Shown here piece after piece: positions 30,538 through 40,953 of a stretch of DNA of 64,000 bases. The position numbers and the translations under genes were made by a program. How positions within the stretch are numbered: the stretch's first letter is position 1; each line of letters starts with the position of its first letter. The DNA comes from Acidobacteriota bacterium. Lineage in GTDB: Bacteria; Acidobacteriota; Terriglobia; Acidiferrales; UBA7541. Location of the stretch: positions 62,001 through 126,000 of the forward strand of contig JABCZG010000007.1 in the NCBI GenBank assembly GCA_013289835.1, in the 5' to 3' direction. Below the pieces are notes generated by a model. The model was given only the letters and a program-made list of their open reading frames with translations, had not been told where the DNA came from and did not search any database.

Positions 30538-33500
30538 CTAGAAAAGAAGCTTGAGCGCAAATTGCAGCAGCCGCGGATCGCGCGTCTTCTGTGGCTGCCC
30601 AAACGTCGTTCCCAGATTACCGGAGTTGCCATCAATACTGTAGAACTGCGTATGATTGAACACGTTGAAAATCTCTGTCCTGAATTCCAAACGCATCTTT
30701 TCGCCCACCGGCGTGTCCTTGAAGACTCCCATGTCCCAGTTGTTGATCGGCGAATTGCAGCACACCGTCCGCGGCGCATTGCCAAACGTTCCCAGCGTCA
30801 CGTTGTTGTCGAATTGGTTGACGTTGAACCCAAAACCCGTCGTGCGAGGATTTGTAATCTGTAAAGGCCCGGTGAGATTCGGTTTCCCGGGACATTCGAA
30901 TCCCTGGATGCTGCCCTCCAGCTCACTGTCGTTGCAATTGCTGATCAGAATCGGGAATCCCGTTTGATACGTGAAGATTCCCGACACTTGCCAGCCGTTC
31001 ACCGCTTTGCCGGTAAATCCCTCTTTCTTTGGCACCGGCAATTCCCAAACGTAGTTGAAGACGAATCGGTGCCGCGCATCATAAAGCGATGGCCCATACG
31101 TCGCGTTGAAGTTGGTTGGATTCAGGATTTCTTCAAAACTTGAAGCGTTGTCCAGCGACTTGCTGAACGTGTAAGAGGCCTGAAACTGCAGCCCGTGAGA
31201 GAACTGCTTCTGAAGCAGCGCTTGCAGCGAATTGTAATTCGAATGCGCCGCGGTATCTTCATTGAAGATACTCCCGAAGATCGGTGTTCCATCCGCCGGG
31301 CACCCGCTTGTCAACGGAGTTGTACTGAGCGGATCGCAATTGGGGGAAGAGTAGGGCCGCAGGCCCACCAAATTAACTGGAGTTCCTCCCGCCGCACCCG
31401 TGATCGTGCAGCCGGTAGGAGTCGGGCCCACGATCGGGCAAGGGATATTCGGACCTCCTGGAGTTGGCCCACCGATATAAGGCAGATGGAGAACGGAGCC
31501 CTGCGGAAGAGTGAAGCTATATTGGCTGTCTTCACCGAACGGGCCGCAGCCCTGTCCAAGATTGGCAAGGTCCACGCAGGTCTGCGCGTTCGCGGCATTC
31601 TGATCGAAGATGGCCAGAAGCCGGTGCCCTTGCGAGCCCACGTATCCAACCTGAAACAAAACGTTCCCCGGCAGTTCGCGCTTGATCGTCAAGTTATACT
31701 GCGCCGAGTATTGCGTTCTCAGGTTCGTCGGAAATTGTCCGAACAGCAAAATCGGACGGTATAGCGACCAGTCCACCGGCTGATTGCGCGGTGGAGTCAA
31801 GAAACCGTTGGACACGTTGGGCTTTGTCGTCCCTTCCTGCGAGACGAACGGCGTGCTCAACAGCGGATTCGAAACGGAGTTGCTGATGCCGAACGGCGGC
31901 TCGGCTACGAACTGTTCCAGCACCAACTGCTCAATCGGATTGTAGAACAAGCCCCATCCCATGCTGACCGTGGTCTTGTTCGGTCCACCCGTCAGCTTGG
32001 CCATTGCTCCATCTTTCCAACCCGGGCTCCAATTGAGGCCCAGCCGCGGCGCAAATGCTTTGGTATAAGTGCTGATCAATCCACCCGGCACGCCCTTATC
32101 TCCCGGCACAACCAGTCCGGTGGGCGTCACTCCTTGGTTTTCGCAGGTATTCCCCGGGCCAAACAAATTGCTCGCCGGACTCAGCACGCAGGGATAGACC
32201 GTGGAGACCTGCCCGGGATTAAACCGCTGCACCTTCTGGCCGATATCCGTCAGCGGCGTGTTCATCTCCCAGCGAATTCCGTAGTTCAGCGTAACGTTGG
32301 ACTTCAGCTTCCAGCTGTCTTGCGCGAAGAGATAAACCGACGTGCTGCGCACGAGTTCCTTGTTGCCGGAGCCCTGTGCATACGAGGTCGGCAAGCCCAG
32401 CAAGAAGTTCGCATACGGATCGGAAGAGCCGGTATCGTTGGGGCCGCCCGAGCCTAGGATGTACTCTCCGTTTACGTTGAAGTAGACCGTCTGGTCGAAT
32501 TTTTGATACCGAGTATCCGCGCCAAATTTGAAACTGTGCTTGCCGATGATCTTGCTGTAATTGTCGCTGAACTGAAACGTGTTGCCCGTCTGCGGCAATT
32601 GTCCTTCGAAGTTGTTTCCGAAAAGGCCGGTCGTGCCATTCAGCGTGAAAAAGGGCACTCCTTCGAACTGCGAACCAAGTCCCGGGTGAATGCCGCATCC
32701 GAACTGGCCCGGACAGACCGGCACATTAGGATTCGCCGCCGTGCCCAGAGGATTTCCGTTGGCGTCCACTAGCGGGGTGTCGGATGTGCCCGTGAAGCAG
32801 AACGCCGCAGCCGCTCCGGTCCCGCATGACGCAGTCACCAAATTCGTGGTTGTCGGCGTATAGAATTGGGGCTCTGCCTCGCGGAACAGCGTGAACCGGA
32901 ATTCATTCACTGCTGTCGACCCGATCGTCCACGTGTGGCTGGCGTTGACTTGCTGTACATGCGAAATGATCCGGCCGCCAAAATTGCCCAGCGAAGCGCC
33001 GGCTAATTGGAAGATCGCAAAGGGATCAAGAGTGTTGTCATTGTTGTAGTAGTAGTAGACGGAGAGCTTCTGGTCCTTGTTGAGGATTTGGTCGAAATGA
33101 ATGGTGAACTGATCTCCCCGGTCCGTCGCTTTGGATACGTCCTGTGCCTGTGAGCTAGTCCCTCCCGAACCGGGCAGGTACTTCACAAGGCTCACTGCGA
33201 CAGGATCAAAGCATCCAACTGGAACTACACCGTTTGTAAATATGGAATCGTAAGGCTGTGGCGTGCCCGCAGCCACAGCAGCCAAGCTGGTTTGTTGGCT
33301 AGGAGAAAGGCTAGAACCGCATCCCGCGCGATTCTCAAAAATGTTGGCCACCGTGGGATCGGTCAGAGTGCCGGAAAACGGCGCTCCAAAGTTTCCGGCC
33401 AGATCTCCTGCTGTCGGTACGGGCACCGGCTGAGAGACAATTCCTTGGACGACGCGGCGTCCTTCATACGATCCAAAAATAAAAGTTTTGTCCTTCTTGA

Positions 33501-34413
33501 TCGGTCCGCCGATCGTTCCCCCAAACTGGTTCTGGTTGAAGGGAGGCTTCGGTGTCTGCAGAAATGAGAACCCGTGCGCATTCAGAACCGTGTTGCGGAA
33601 GAACTCATACGTGCTGCCGTGCCAGTCATTCGTACCGGACTTGGTTACCACGTTGACGACTGCCCCCGAATTGCGCCCATACTCGGCATCAAACGAGTTG
33701 GTGATCACGCGGAACTCTTCGATACTGTCCGGCGAAGGCTGCACCGCCGGCAAGTTCGCAAACAGATCGTTTCCGTCACCGCCATTTACCGAATAATTGT
33801 TCGCACGGCCGCGCCCGCCGTTCACCGTAACGACGCCCGCCTTGTCCGAGCCATAAAACAAATTGTTTCCAATCTGTGATTGTACGCCCGGCTGCAATTG
33901 CAGCAACTGATAAACGTCGCGCTGGTTCAGCGGCAATTGCGTGGACGAACGCTCGTTGACAACCGCGCCCAGCTGCGTCGAAGTCGTATCCACCACCGGA
34001 GGCGCGCCCGTCACTTCCACCACTTCCGTCGAGCCACCAACCTGCAAGGTAAGGTCCACGCTGATGACTTCGTTCAAATCCAGCGCAATCCCCTTGCGCG
34101 TGTACTTCTTGAAGCCCTTGGTCGTCACATCAATTTCGTAGCTGCCAACCGGCACTTCCAGAAAAATGTATTCGCCGTTCGCGCCAGACTGAATGTCGCG
34201 GATCGCATGCGTTGCCTCATTGATTAGCGTAACGGTGGCACCCGGAATGGCCCCGCCGCTGGCATCCATCACCGTGCCGCGAATGCGGCCGCCGGTGCTC
34301 TGCGCGCTCGCAAACGGCGCCGCAAGAAGCATCGCAACTGCAAATAGACTGGCGGATAAAATGCCGTGGCAGCAGGAAGAACGGATCTGCCGGAAGCGTG
34401 CCTCACCCTTCAT
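30538..34413 (-). CDS. TonB-dependent outer-membrane receptor with carboxypeptidase-regulatory N-terminal domain (Oar-like)
   Basis: 1291 residues, typical of the large acidobacterial receptors. Signal peptide about 1-38 (ASLFAVAMLLAAPFASAQ). A carboxypeptidase-regulatory-like domain follows (GRIRGTVMDASGGAIPGATV), then the plug with ERSSTQLPLNQRDVYQLLQL and FDAEYGRNSGAVVNVVTKSG, then a barrel of repeated beta strands ending in a C-terminal Phe (LQFALKLLF). It should import a large or scarce ligand with TonB energy. GAGGAT lies before the ATG. Position between the GABA operon and the polyamine importer could mean an amine- or peptide-related ligand, but that is context only. It diverges from the regulator gene. 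Confidence 0.9.
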   Translation of the reverse strand: MKGEARFRQIRSSCCHGILSASLFAVAMLLAAPFASAQSTGGRIRGTVMDASGGAIPGATVTLINEATHAIRDIQSGANGEYIFLEVPVGSYEIDVTTKGFKKYTRKGIALDLNEVISVDLTLQVGGSTEVVEVTGAPPVVDTTSTQLGAVVNERSSTQLPLNQRDVYQLLQLQPGVQSQIGNNLFYGSDKAGVVTVNGGRGRANNYSVNGGDGNDLFANLPAVQPSPDSIEEFRVITNSFDAEYGRNSGAVVNVVTKSGTNDWHGSTYEFFRNTVLNAHGFSFLQTPKPPFNQNQFGGTIGGPIKKDKTFIFGSYEGRRVVQGIVSQPVPVPTAGDLAGNFGAPFSGTLTDPTVANIFENRAGCGSSLSPSQQTSLAAVAAGTPQPYDSIFTNGVVPVGCFDPVAVSLVKYLPGSGGTSSQAQDVSKATDRGDQFTIHFDQILNKDQKLSVYYYYNNDNTLDPFAIFQLAGASLGNFGGRIISHVQQVNASHTWTIGSTAVNEFRFTLFREAEPQFYTPTTTNLVTASCGTGAAAAFCFTGTSDTPLVDANGNPLGTAANPNVPVCPGQFGCGIHPGLGSQFEGVPFFTLNGTTGLFGNNFEGQLPQTGNTFQFSDNYSKIIGKHSFKFGADTRYQKFDQTVYFNVNGEYILGSGGPNDTGSSDPYANFLLGLPTSYAQGSGNKELVRSTSVYLFAQDSWKLKSNVTLNYGIRWEMNTPLTDIGQKVQRFNPGQVSTVYPCVLSPASNLFGPGNTCENQGVTPTGLVVPGDKGVPGGLISTYTKAFAPRLGLNWSPGWKDGAMAKLTGGPNKTTVSMGWGLFYNPIEQLVLEQFVAEPPFGISNSVSNPLLSTPFVSQEGTTKPNVSNGFLTPPRNQPVDWSLYRPILLFGQFPTNLRTQYSAQYNLTIKRELPGNVLFQVGYVGSQGHRLLAIFDQNAANAQTCVDLANLGQGCGPFGEDSQYSFTLPQGSVLHLPYIGGPTPGGPNIPCPIVGPTPTGCTITGAAGGTPVNLVGLRPYSSPNCDPLSTTPLTSGCPADGTPIFGSIFNEDTAAHSNYNSLQALLQKQFSHGLQFQASYTFSKSLDNASSFEEILNPTNFNATYGPSLYDARHRFVFNYVWELPVPKKEGFTGKAVNGWQVSGIFTYQTGFPILISNCNDSELEGSIQGFECPGKPNLTGPLQITNPRTTGFGFNVNQFDNNVTLGTFGNAPRTVCCNSPINNWDMGVFKDTPVGEKMRLEFRTEIFNVFNHTQFYSIDGNSGNLGTTFGQPQKTRDPRLLQFALKLLF

Positions 34414-34462
34414 ATCCTCACCCCTTGCCCCGAAGAATTTTTGGAGGACGCATTCTTCGTGG

Positions 34463-34491
34463 TTGCTGTGCCCCTGAAACCTTACTATAAT
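34463..34491 (+). promoter_or_regulatory. sigma-70-type promoter of the regulator-polyamine operon
   Basis: TTGCTG (34463-34468), a 17-base spacer and a perfect TATAAT (34486-34491) precede the regulator start at 34520 by 28 bases. The 106-base gap is shared with the divergent TonB receptor, so the regulator may control both sides. Confidence 0.7.
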
Positions 34492-34519
34492 CCAGCAAAC
34501 TTAGAGAAAGCCGGCATCC

Positions 34520-35350
34520 GTGTCAAGCAGAAAGAATTTATCCAAAGGATTAGCACCGCGCGGCCTCCATCGCCCCTTGCGCATCAGCGAAGTGGCGCGC
34601 CGCGTCGGCATTTCCTCGTCCGCGCTGCGCGCCTGGGAAGCGCTCGGCCTCGTCAGCCCGCAGCGCACCGAGAGCCGTTACCGCCTCTACTCCGAAGCCG
34701 ATGTGCGCCTGCTGCAGCGCGCCATTTTTTTGCGCCGCGCTCGCGGCCTCAATCCCGCTGCCATCGTCCACGTTCTCAAGCGCCAGGGAATCGTCACCGC
34801 TACCGCCGAAACTTCTCCGCATCCCGGCCAGCGTTTCCGCCGCTTGCGCACCCGCCGCGGCCTCTCCCTCGCGCAAGTCGCCAAGTCCACCGGCGTCTCC
34901 GTGGGTTTCCTCAGCGCCCTCGAACGCGGCCAAATGCGCTCTTCCATCGCCACGCTTCGCCGCATCGCTCGCTTCTATCGCACAAACATCTTGTCCCTCT
35001 TCGAGGCCGCCGGCGATAATCCCCGCCTCGTGCGGCCCCATCAGCGAAAAATTCTGGAAACCACCCCGGACGTTCGCATGGAGCTGCTTGCCTGGGGAAA
35101 TACCGTGATGGAACCGCATCTTTTCCGCGTCAAACCCGGCGGCGGCAGCGGCGAATCCTACACCCACGAAGGCGAGGAATTTCTCCACGTGCTCCGCGGC
35201 GACTTTGAAATCTGGCTGAACGGCGAGGAACATTACCGTTTGAAGCCCGGCGACAGCCTCTATTTCGAAAGTTCCACGCCGCATCGCTGGAAAAATCCGG
35301 GGCGGAAAGAAACCTGGCTGCTGTGGATCAACACGCCGCCAACCTTCTGA
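34520..35350 (+). CDS. MerR-type HTH, XRE-type HTH and cupin fused regulator (PuuR-like)
   Basis: A 276-residue protein with three domains. Residues 21-85: MerR-like winged helix (LRISEVARRVGISSSALRAW, SRYRLYSEADVRLL). Residues 105-165: XRE/Cro-type HTH (RRLRTRRGLSLAQVAKSTGV, GFLSALERGQMRSS). Residues 195-270: cupin with HEGEEFLHVLRGDFEIWLNG and PGDSLYFESSTPHRW, giving His/Glu metal ligands. XRE-cupin regulators such as PuuR control putrescine catabolism, and the neighbouring genes fit that. An added MerR HTH at the front is unusual. The start is GTG 34520. It leads the operon with the Pot-like genes. Confidence 0.85.
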   Translation: MSSRKNLSKGLAPRGLHRPLRISEVARRVGISSSALRAWEALGLVSPQRTESRYRLYSEADVRLLQRAIFLRRARGLNPAAIVHVLKRQGIVTATAETSPHPGQRFRRLRTRRGLSLAQVAKSTGVSVGFLSALERGQMRSSIATLRRIARFYRTNILSLFEAAGDNPRLVRPHQRKILETTPDVRMELLAWGNTVMEPHLFRVKPGGGSGESYTHEGEEFLHVLRGDFEIWLNGEEHYRLKPGDSLYFESSTPHRWKNPGRKETWLLWINTPPTF

Positions 35351-35401
35351 GTTTCGAAGCTAACGGTGCATGAGCGTGAAATCGAATTGGATGGAGGGGC
35401 G

Positions 35402-36463
35402 ATGAAAGTTCGCGCAATTTTTCTCGGACTTCTGGCGCTTGCGTTAACCAACACCGCCTGCAAGAAGAGCCAAGATTCCTTGAGCCTGCTCGTCTGGGAA
35501 GGCTACGCCGATCCTTCCTTCGTCCAAGCTTTCGAGGAGAGCCATCACTGCAAAGTCTCCGCCTCCTACATGGGCTCCAGCGACGAGCTCGTCGCCAAAC
35601 TGCGCGGCGGCAGCGCCTCCAATTACGACGTCATCTCCCCCTCCAGCGACGTCGCCACCTCGATTGTGAAGGCTGGCTTGGTGGCGCCTCTCGATCTCTC
35701 CAAAATCTCCTCGTATTCTCAGCTTTCCCCAAGGCTCCGCAACCTCCCCCTCGTCAAAAGCAACGGCCAGGTCTATGGAGTTCCCTTTATCTGGGGCCCC
35801 AATCCTATCCTCTATGACACGACCGTTTTCCCCCAGCCGCCCGATTCCTGGAACCTCTTCTGGGATCCCAAGTACAAAGGAAAGATTTCACTTTGGGATG
35901 AACTTTCCAGCGTGTACATGGCCGCGCAGGTTCTTGGTTACGACAAACCCGATCCCAATCATATTTATGATCTGACGGACGACCAGCTTGAAGCCGTAAA
36001 GAAAAAACTGATCGAGATCAAGCCCAATATCCGCAAATACTGGAGCACCGGCGGAGAGTTGACCAACCTTTTCCAAAATCATGAAATTATCCTGGCCATG
36101 GGCTGGCCGCTGATGACCAACCAGCTTCGCGCGCTCAAGTTTCCCATCGGCGAGGTGATTCCAAGAGAAAATACCACAGGATGGATCGATCATCTGATGA
36201 TCACCGCAGCTAGCACCCGCAAGGAGCTGGCCACGGAGTTTCTGGAGTATATGATCGAAGCTCAGACGCAGAAAAAAGTCAGCGACGTTACCCACTACAC
36301 GCCCGCAAACCCGGGGGCATCCCAATTCCTCAGCGAGGACGAGAAGAAGGGCCTGCATCTCGACAATCCAGATGCCTACATGCAACGGATCTATTTCTGG
36401 CAAGATGTTCCGCGCCGCGCCAAGTACACGGAAATCTGGAATGAGGTGAAGAACGCCCCGTGA
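35402..36463 (+). CDS. potD: spermidine/putrescine-binding lipoprotein (PotD-like)
   Basis: 353 residues. GGAGGGG precedes ATG 35402. The signal peptide ends in NTAC, so it is probably lipidated at Cys20. Family blocks: [55 protein letters not shown] and [16 protein letters not shown] at the end. It captures polyamine in the periplasm and delivers it to PotBC. The four Pot genes are in order D, A, B, C; the ATPase start overlaps this stop by three bases. Other small cationic or amine ligands are possible, since PotD-like proteins vary in specificity. Confidence 0.85.
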   Translation: MKVRAIFLGLLALALTNTACKKSQDSLSLLVWEGYADPSFVQAFEESHHCKVSASYMGSSDELVAKLRGGSASNYDVISPSSDVATSIVKAGLVAPLDLSKISSYSQLSPRLRNLPLVKSNGQVYGVPFIWGPNPILYDTTVFPQPPDSWNLFWDPKYKGKISLWDELSSVYMAAQVLGYDKPDPNHIYDLTDDQLEAVKKKLIEIKPNIRKYWSTGGELTNLFQNHEIILAMGWPLMTNQLRALKFPIGEVIPRENTTGWIDHLMITAASTRKELATEFLEYMIEAQTQKKVSDVTHYTPANPGASQFLSEDEKKGLHLDNPDAYMQRIYFWQDVPRRAKYTEIWNEVKNAP

Positions 36464-37539
36464 GTTCAGTCGGCGCAAATTCGCTTCATCCTTCCCACAC
36501 CCCAACCACAGCACTTCTTGAGATCAGGGGAGTGTCCAAATGTTTTGGCAGGCGTGACGTTTTGAAAGGCGTTTCTCTGAGCATTGCTTCCGGTGAATTC
36601 CTCACCCTGCTCGGCGAAAGCGGCTCCGGCAAAACCACGCTCCTCCGCCTGATCGCCGGTTTCGAACAACCCAGCGCGGGCGAAATCTGGATGGGTGGTG
36701 AACGGCTGGACACGCTCCCGCCCTACAAGCGCCGCGTCAACACCGTCTTCCAGCACTATGCGCTCTTCCCGCACCTCAGCGTACGAGACAACGTCGCCTA
36801 CGGTTTGCGCGTGAAAAATACGCCCGCTGCAGAAATCGGCGACCGCGTGGATCAGTCCCTGCGCATGGTAAAAATGGAAGAGTTCGCCGCCTCCCGACCC
36901 TCCAAATTAAGCGGCGGCCAGCAGCAGCGCGTCGCCCTCGCCAGAGCTCTCGTCAATCGCCCGCAGCTTCTTCTTCTCGACGAGCCCCTTTCCGCTCTCG
37001 ACGCCAATCTCCGCAAACAAATGCAGGGCGAACTGAAATCCCTCCAGCGCGAACTCGGCATCACCTTTCTATTCGTCACTCACGACCAGGAAGAAGCCAT
37101 GGCGCTCTCCGACCGCATCGCCCTGTTGCGCGATGGCGCCCTCGAACAGGTCGCCACTGCCCGCGAAATCTACGCGCATCCGGCCACCGCCTACACCGCC
37201 CAGTTCATCGGCCAAACCAATTTGCTGCAAGGGGAAATCCGCGGCAGTATCGCGACGTGCGGCGTTCTCCGCTGGCCATTGGACGCCCCGGACGGCCTTG
37301 CCATATTCTCACTCAGGCCAGAAGCGATCCGACTCTGCGCAGGCGGCGGGCGTCAGGCCACCGAAGTAAAATTCCGCGCTTCCATCCGACAGCAGCTCTA
37401 TGGCGGTTCCAGTGAACTGCTCGAAGTGGATTGCGGCGCAGGGCAGTTCTTGCGCGTACGAATTCCCGTGCATGGCCCGCTGTCGGGTGAACATGATTTT
37501 GTTTTCTCGATCGCGGACGCCGTCCGCGTCCAGGAATGA
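36460..37539 (+). CDS. potA: polyamine ABC transporter ATP-binding protein (PotA-like)
   Basis: 359 residues. GTG start overlaps the potD stop (GTGA), so translation is coupled. Walker [10 protein letters not shown] near residues 51-59, Q-loop [15 protein letters not shown] signature LSGGQQQR, Walker [14 protein letters not shown]-loop [10 protein letters not shown]. The C-terminal TOBE-like regulatory part follows ([29 protein letters not shown]). It hydrolyses ATP to drive PotBC. PotB starts about 100 bases later behind a short non-coding gap. Confidence 0.93.
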   Translation: MSSVGANSLHPSHTPTTALLEIRGVSKCFGRRDVLKGVSLSIASGEFLTLLGESGSGKTTLLRLIAGFEQPSAGEIWMGGERLDTLPPYKRRVNTVFQHYALFPHLSVRDNVAYGLRVKNTPAAEIGDRVDQSLRMVKMEEFAASRPSKLSGGQQQRVALARALVNRPQLLLLDEPLSALDANLRKQMQGELKSLQRELGITFLFVTHDQEEAMALSDRIALLRDGALEQVATAREIYAHPATAYTAQFIGQTNLLQGEIRGSIATCGVLRWPLDAPDGLAIFSLRPEAIRLCAGGGRQATEVKFRASIRQQLYGGSSELLEVDCGAGQFLRVRIPVHGPLSGEHDFVFSIADAVRVQE

Positions 37540-37641
37540 ACATGAAGAAGGGAGGTCCTATTTCTTAGTGAACTGACTCGCAAGCGGAAGCCCGATTCCT
37601 TCATTGGTTTTCACGAGTCGGCGGTCACCAAACTCCTCTCT

Positions 37642-38487
37642 ATGTTTTCCCGCGCCTACAAAACGCTCGTTTCTCTCCCGCCCCTCCTCTGGGTCGGCCT
37701 TTTCCTCCTGCTTCCCTATGCCCTGATGTTCGCCCACAGCTTCTGGGCCGTCAAAGACGGCCTCCTCGTCCACCAATGGAACCTCGACAATTACCACACT
37801 CTCTTCGCAAAGCCCGTCTACATCGAAGTCCTCCTCCGCACCATGCGCATCGCCGCCTCCGTAACCTTCTGCTCCCTGCTCCTCGGCTATCCGCTCGCCT
37901 ACTACCTCTCGTTTCATTCCGGCGGCCGCAAGGAACTCCTCTACCAACTCGTCGTCGTGCCCTTGTGGGTCAGCTATCTCGTCCGCGGCTACGCCTGGAA
38001 AACCATTCTCGGCAGCGAAGGCGTTCTCAACAGCTTCCTCCAATATCTTCATCTCACTCACGAACCCGTCTCGTTCCTCCTCTACAGCCCATTCGCCGTC
38101 GTCCTCATGCTCACTCACATCTACACGCCCTTTGTCTTTCTCCCCATTTACGCCGCCCTCGAGCACATCCCTCGCCCGCTCGTCGAAGCCTCCCAAGATC
38201 TCGGCGCCAGCTCCACGCAAACTTTCCTCCGGGTGATTCTCCCGCTCTCGCTCCCCGGCCTCATCGCCGGCGCCACCTTCGCCTTCGTCCTCTCCCTCGG
38301 CGATTTCCTCGCTCCCCTACTCGTCGGCGGCGCTTCCGGCACCATGATCGCCAACGTGGTGCAAAGCCTCTTCGGCGCAGCCTACGATTGGCCGCTCGGC
38401 GCCGCCATCTCAGTCTGCATCCTCTTTGTCGTCATTTCTCTTCTCTTCCTTACCGAGCGTCTTGAAAAGCGCTGGTCCTTCAAATGA
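37642..38487 (+). CDS. potB: polyamine ABC transporter permease (PotB-like)
   Basis: 281 residues with six membrane helices (first: LLWVGLFLLLPYALMFAHSF) and the cytoplasmic coupling motif in EASQDLGASSTQTFLRVILP (EAA loop) that contacts the ATPase. ATG 37642 is used; the upstream ribosome binding site is weak. Its stop overlaps the next start by four bases (ATGA), so PotB and PotC are coupled. The gene has an extreme bias for C- and T-rich codons, which produces long spurious frames on the other strand. Confidence 0.9.
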   Translation: MFSRAYKTLVSLPPLLWVGLFLLLPYALMFAHSFWAVKDGLLVHQWNLDNYHTLFAKPVYIEVLLRTMRIAASVTFCSLLLGYPLAYYLSFHSGGRKELLYQLVVVPLWVSYLVRGYAWKTILGSEGVLNSFLQYLHLTHEPVSFLLYSPFAVVLMLTHIYTPFVFLPIYAALEHIPRPLVEASQDLGASSTQTFLRVILPLSLPGLIAGATFAFVLSLGDFLAPLLVGGASGTMIANVVQSLFGAAYDWPLGAAISVCILFVVISLLFLTERLEKRWSFK

Positions 38488-39305
38488 CCGCCACCTCTCC
38501 AACCCGCCGCGCTCCCCTGCTCACGCTCTACGCCGCGTGTGTCTTCGCATTCGTCTATCTCCCCATCATCGTCCTCATCCTTTATTCGTTCAATCGCGAC
38601 GGCGTCGGCGGCTTCCCCCCGCGCCATTTCACCTTCGATTGGTACCGCCAGCTTTTCGCCGACGGCCCCATCTGGGACTCCGTCCTGAACAGTCTCTTCG
38701 TCGCTGCCGGCAGCGTCGTTCTGTCGCTAACCCTCGGTCTACTTGCCGCTCTCGCCCTCGACCGCGCAGACTTTCCCGGAAAAGCGCTCTTCCGCCGTCT
38801 CGTCCTTTTGCCCCTGATTCTCCCCGGCATCATCACCGGCCTCTCCTTATTAATGTTCGCCGTCTTCGCCCACGTTCAACTCAGCCTCTTCACCGTCTTC
38901 CTAGGCCACGGCACCGCGCTCATCTCCGTCGCCACCACCGAACTCTTCGCCGGCCTGCAAAAAATGGATCGCGCCCAGGAAGAAGCCTCCCTTGATCTCG
39001 GCGCAACTCCCTGGCAAACCTTCTGGCGCGTCACCCTTCCAAATCTCAAGCTCTCCATGATCGCTGCCGGGCTGCTCATCTTCACCCTCTCCATGGACGA
39101 AATCGCCGTAACCTTTTTCCTCATCGGCCGCGACAATACTCTCCCGCTCGAAATCTGGGGCCGCCTCCGCCGCGGCATCACCCCCGAAATCAACGCCGTC
39201 TCCACCTTGATCTTTGCCGTTTCCGTCGCCCTCATCATCATCTGGTACCGCGTCCGCACCCGCGGCCTCGGCGCCGAAGCGCAAGAACTTATCGAAACAC
39301 CCTAG
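38484..39305 (+). CDS. potC: polyamine ABC transporter permease (PotC-like)
   Basis: 273 residues, six membrane helices (first: ACVFAFVYLPIIVLILYSFN) and an EAA loop in EEASLDLGATPWQTFWRVTL. The conserved VFLPLIVLI-like opening and FDWYRQLFAD are typical of PotC. It pairs with PotB to form the channel. Overlaps potB by four bases; the amine oxidase starts nine bases after its stop with AGGAGG in between. Confidence 0.9.
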   Translation: MTATSPTRRAPLLTLYAACVFAFVYLPIIVLILYSFNRDGVGGFPPRHFTFDWYRQLFADGPIWDSVLNSLFVAAGSVVLSLTLGLLAALALDRADFPGKALFRRLVLLPLILPGIITGLSLLMFAVFAHVQLSLFTVFLGHGTALISVATTELFAGLQKMDRAQEEASLDLGATPWQTFWRVTLPNLKLSMIAAGLLIFTLSMDEIAVTFFLIGRDNTLPLEIWGRLRRGITPEINAVSTLIFAVSVALIIIWYRVRTRGLGAEAQELIETP

Positions 39306-39313
39306 GAGGATGT

Positions 39314-40861
39314 ATGTCGTCGTCACGCCGTGAGTTCATCAAATTCGTCGTCGTCGGTTCCGTCGCCGCCGGCTGTCCCATAGACAAAACGCTTCTTGCC
39401 GCGCCCGCTTCCGATTCGAACGCGGCCCCGCTCGTCCACGGCGAACATTTCGAAATCTGCCACCAGATTCGCGACGGCCATCAATTCGAACATCCCGACG
39501 CCACCCGCAAAGCCGACATCGTCATCGTCGGTGGAGGTGTCGCCGGCCTCTCCGCCGCCTATTTCCTTCGCGGCAAAGATTGGCTCCTCCTCGAAAAAGA
39601 AGACCATTTCGGCGGCAACGCTTTCCAGGAAGAATACGACGGCCAACCCTTCGCCACCGGCTCCGCCTACGCCTTCAAAGGAGACGATGGCGACCAGCTC
39701 GCCAGCGAAATCGGCCTCAAGCTGCCCTTCGTCAACAATCCAGACCCCACCATCGTCAACCAGACCTTCGTCCCGGACACTTGGAAAGCCGGCCTCGATC
39801 AATTGCCCTATCCAAAAGAAGTCCGCGATAGCTTCAAGAAATTCCGCGACGACCTGATGAAAATCAAAATCACCGAAAAAATGGCCGCGCTGGACGCCCA
39901 ACCCTTCACCAACTTCACCGCCTCCTACGCTCCGGAAGTCGCGCAGTGGTGGGACGGCTACGGCCCCTCCAACTGGGGCGCCACCAACGAAGACACCTCC
40001 GCCTTCGTCGCCATCTCCGCCATGCAAGATCTCGCAACCGGCGCCGACAGCAAGCGAGTGATCCTCCCGGGCGGGCTCGGCTGCATCACCCACAAACTCG
40101 TCGAAGTCCTCCAGCCTAAATACAAGGAGCGTATGCTGGACAACGCCGCCGTTGTCGCCGTCATTCAGGACAAGGACGCCGTCCGCGTCACCTATCTCCA
40201 CAAAGGCAAGCTCACGACCGTCGCCGCCAAAGTCGTCCTCATGTGCACTCCCAAGCACATCACCTCCCGCATCGTCCTAAATCTTCCCCATGAACAAAAA
40301 ACCGCCATGCGCCACTTCCGCTACGCTCCCTATCCCGTCGTGAATGTCATCTTCGACAAGCCCGTCTACAATCGCGGCTACGACAACTGGTGCCCCGGAA
40401 ACTCCTTCACCGACTTCATCGTCGCCGACTGGACCGTCCGCAACAGTCCCGGCTACAAGCAGAAGCACAACATCCTCTCGTTCTACACGCCTCTCCGCGA
40501 AAACCAGCGCTCCACCTTGCTCGCGGAAGATGACTGCAAATCCCTCGCCGCCCACGTCCTTGCCGATTTTCAAAAGCTCATACCCGAATTCAACGTCGAT
40601 CCCGTCGAAGTGCGCATCTACCGCCGCGGCCATCCCATGTTTATCGCCGCGCCCGGCCAATACACAAAAACTCGCCTCGCCGCCGCCCATCCCATGGACC
40701 GCATCTTTTTTGGCAACGCGGATTCCGGCGGTCCCGAGTCCCTCACGAGCGAAGCCGTGCGCCTGTCCAAAGTCGGCGTCGAGTGGGCCGATCTCGTCCT
40801 GGCCGGCAAACCCGGCGCCAAAGAATTAGTGGAAAAGGCGCTCGCCCCCACCTCCGACTAA
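39314..40861 (+). CDS. Tat-exported FAD-dependent amine oxidase-like protein
   Basis: 515 residues. AGGAGG precedes the ATG. The N-terminus SSRREFIKFVVVGSVAAG carries a Tat motif (S-R-R-x-F-I-K), so it should be exported folded with its flavin. FAD-binding Rossmann site: IVIVGGGVAGLSAAYFL, then LLLEKEDHFGGN. The C-terminal GNADSGGPESLTSEAV is like the FAD pyrophosphate site of amine oxidases and related desaturase-like flavoenzymes. In this operon a periplasmic polyamine oxidase producing aminoaldehydes is the reasonable reading; NAD-linked or other amine substrates are possible. Confidence 0.82.
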   Translation: MSSSRREFIKFVVVGSVAAGCPIDKTLLAAPASDSNAAPLVHGEHFEICHQIRDGHQFEHPDATRKADIVIVGGGVAGLSAAYFLRGKDWLLLEKEDHFGGNAFQEEYDGQPFATGSAYAFKGDDGDQLASEIGLKLPFVNNPDPTIVNQTFVPDTWKAGLDQLPYPKEVRDSFKKFRDDLMKIKITEKMAALDAQPFTNFTASYAPEVAQWWDGYGPSNWGATNEDTSAFVAISAMQDLATGADSKRVILPGGLGCITHKLVEVLQPKYKERMLDNAAVVAVIQDKDAVRVTYLHKGKLTTVAAKVVLMCTPKHITSRIVLNLPHEQKTAMRHFRYAPYPVVNVIFDKPVYNRGYDNWCPGNSFTDFIVADWTVRNSPGYKQKHNILSFYTPLRENQRSTLLAEDDCKSLAAHVLADFQKLIPEFNVDPVEVRIYRRGHPMFIAAPGQYTKTRLAAAHPMDRIFFGNADSGGPESLTSEAVRLSKVGVEWADLVLAGKPGAKELVEKALAPTSD

Positions 40862-40953
40862 CGCAGCGCCTCGCACAAGGGACATTGCTAGAGATTTTGG
40901 TTCATAATGCTGGCGCCGTCGGTGTGTCCGACTGCCAATTCCCCGGAGGATTC

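Noticed and set aside
39323..40258. Leftward 311-residue frame inside the amine oxidase
   Set aside because: Gly/Asp/Glu-rich mirror of the C/T-rich coding strand; no motif, and the amine oxidase on the other strand is unambiguous.
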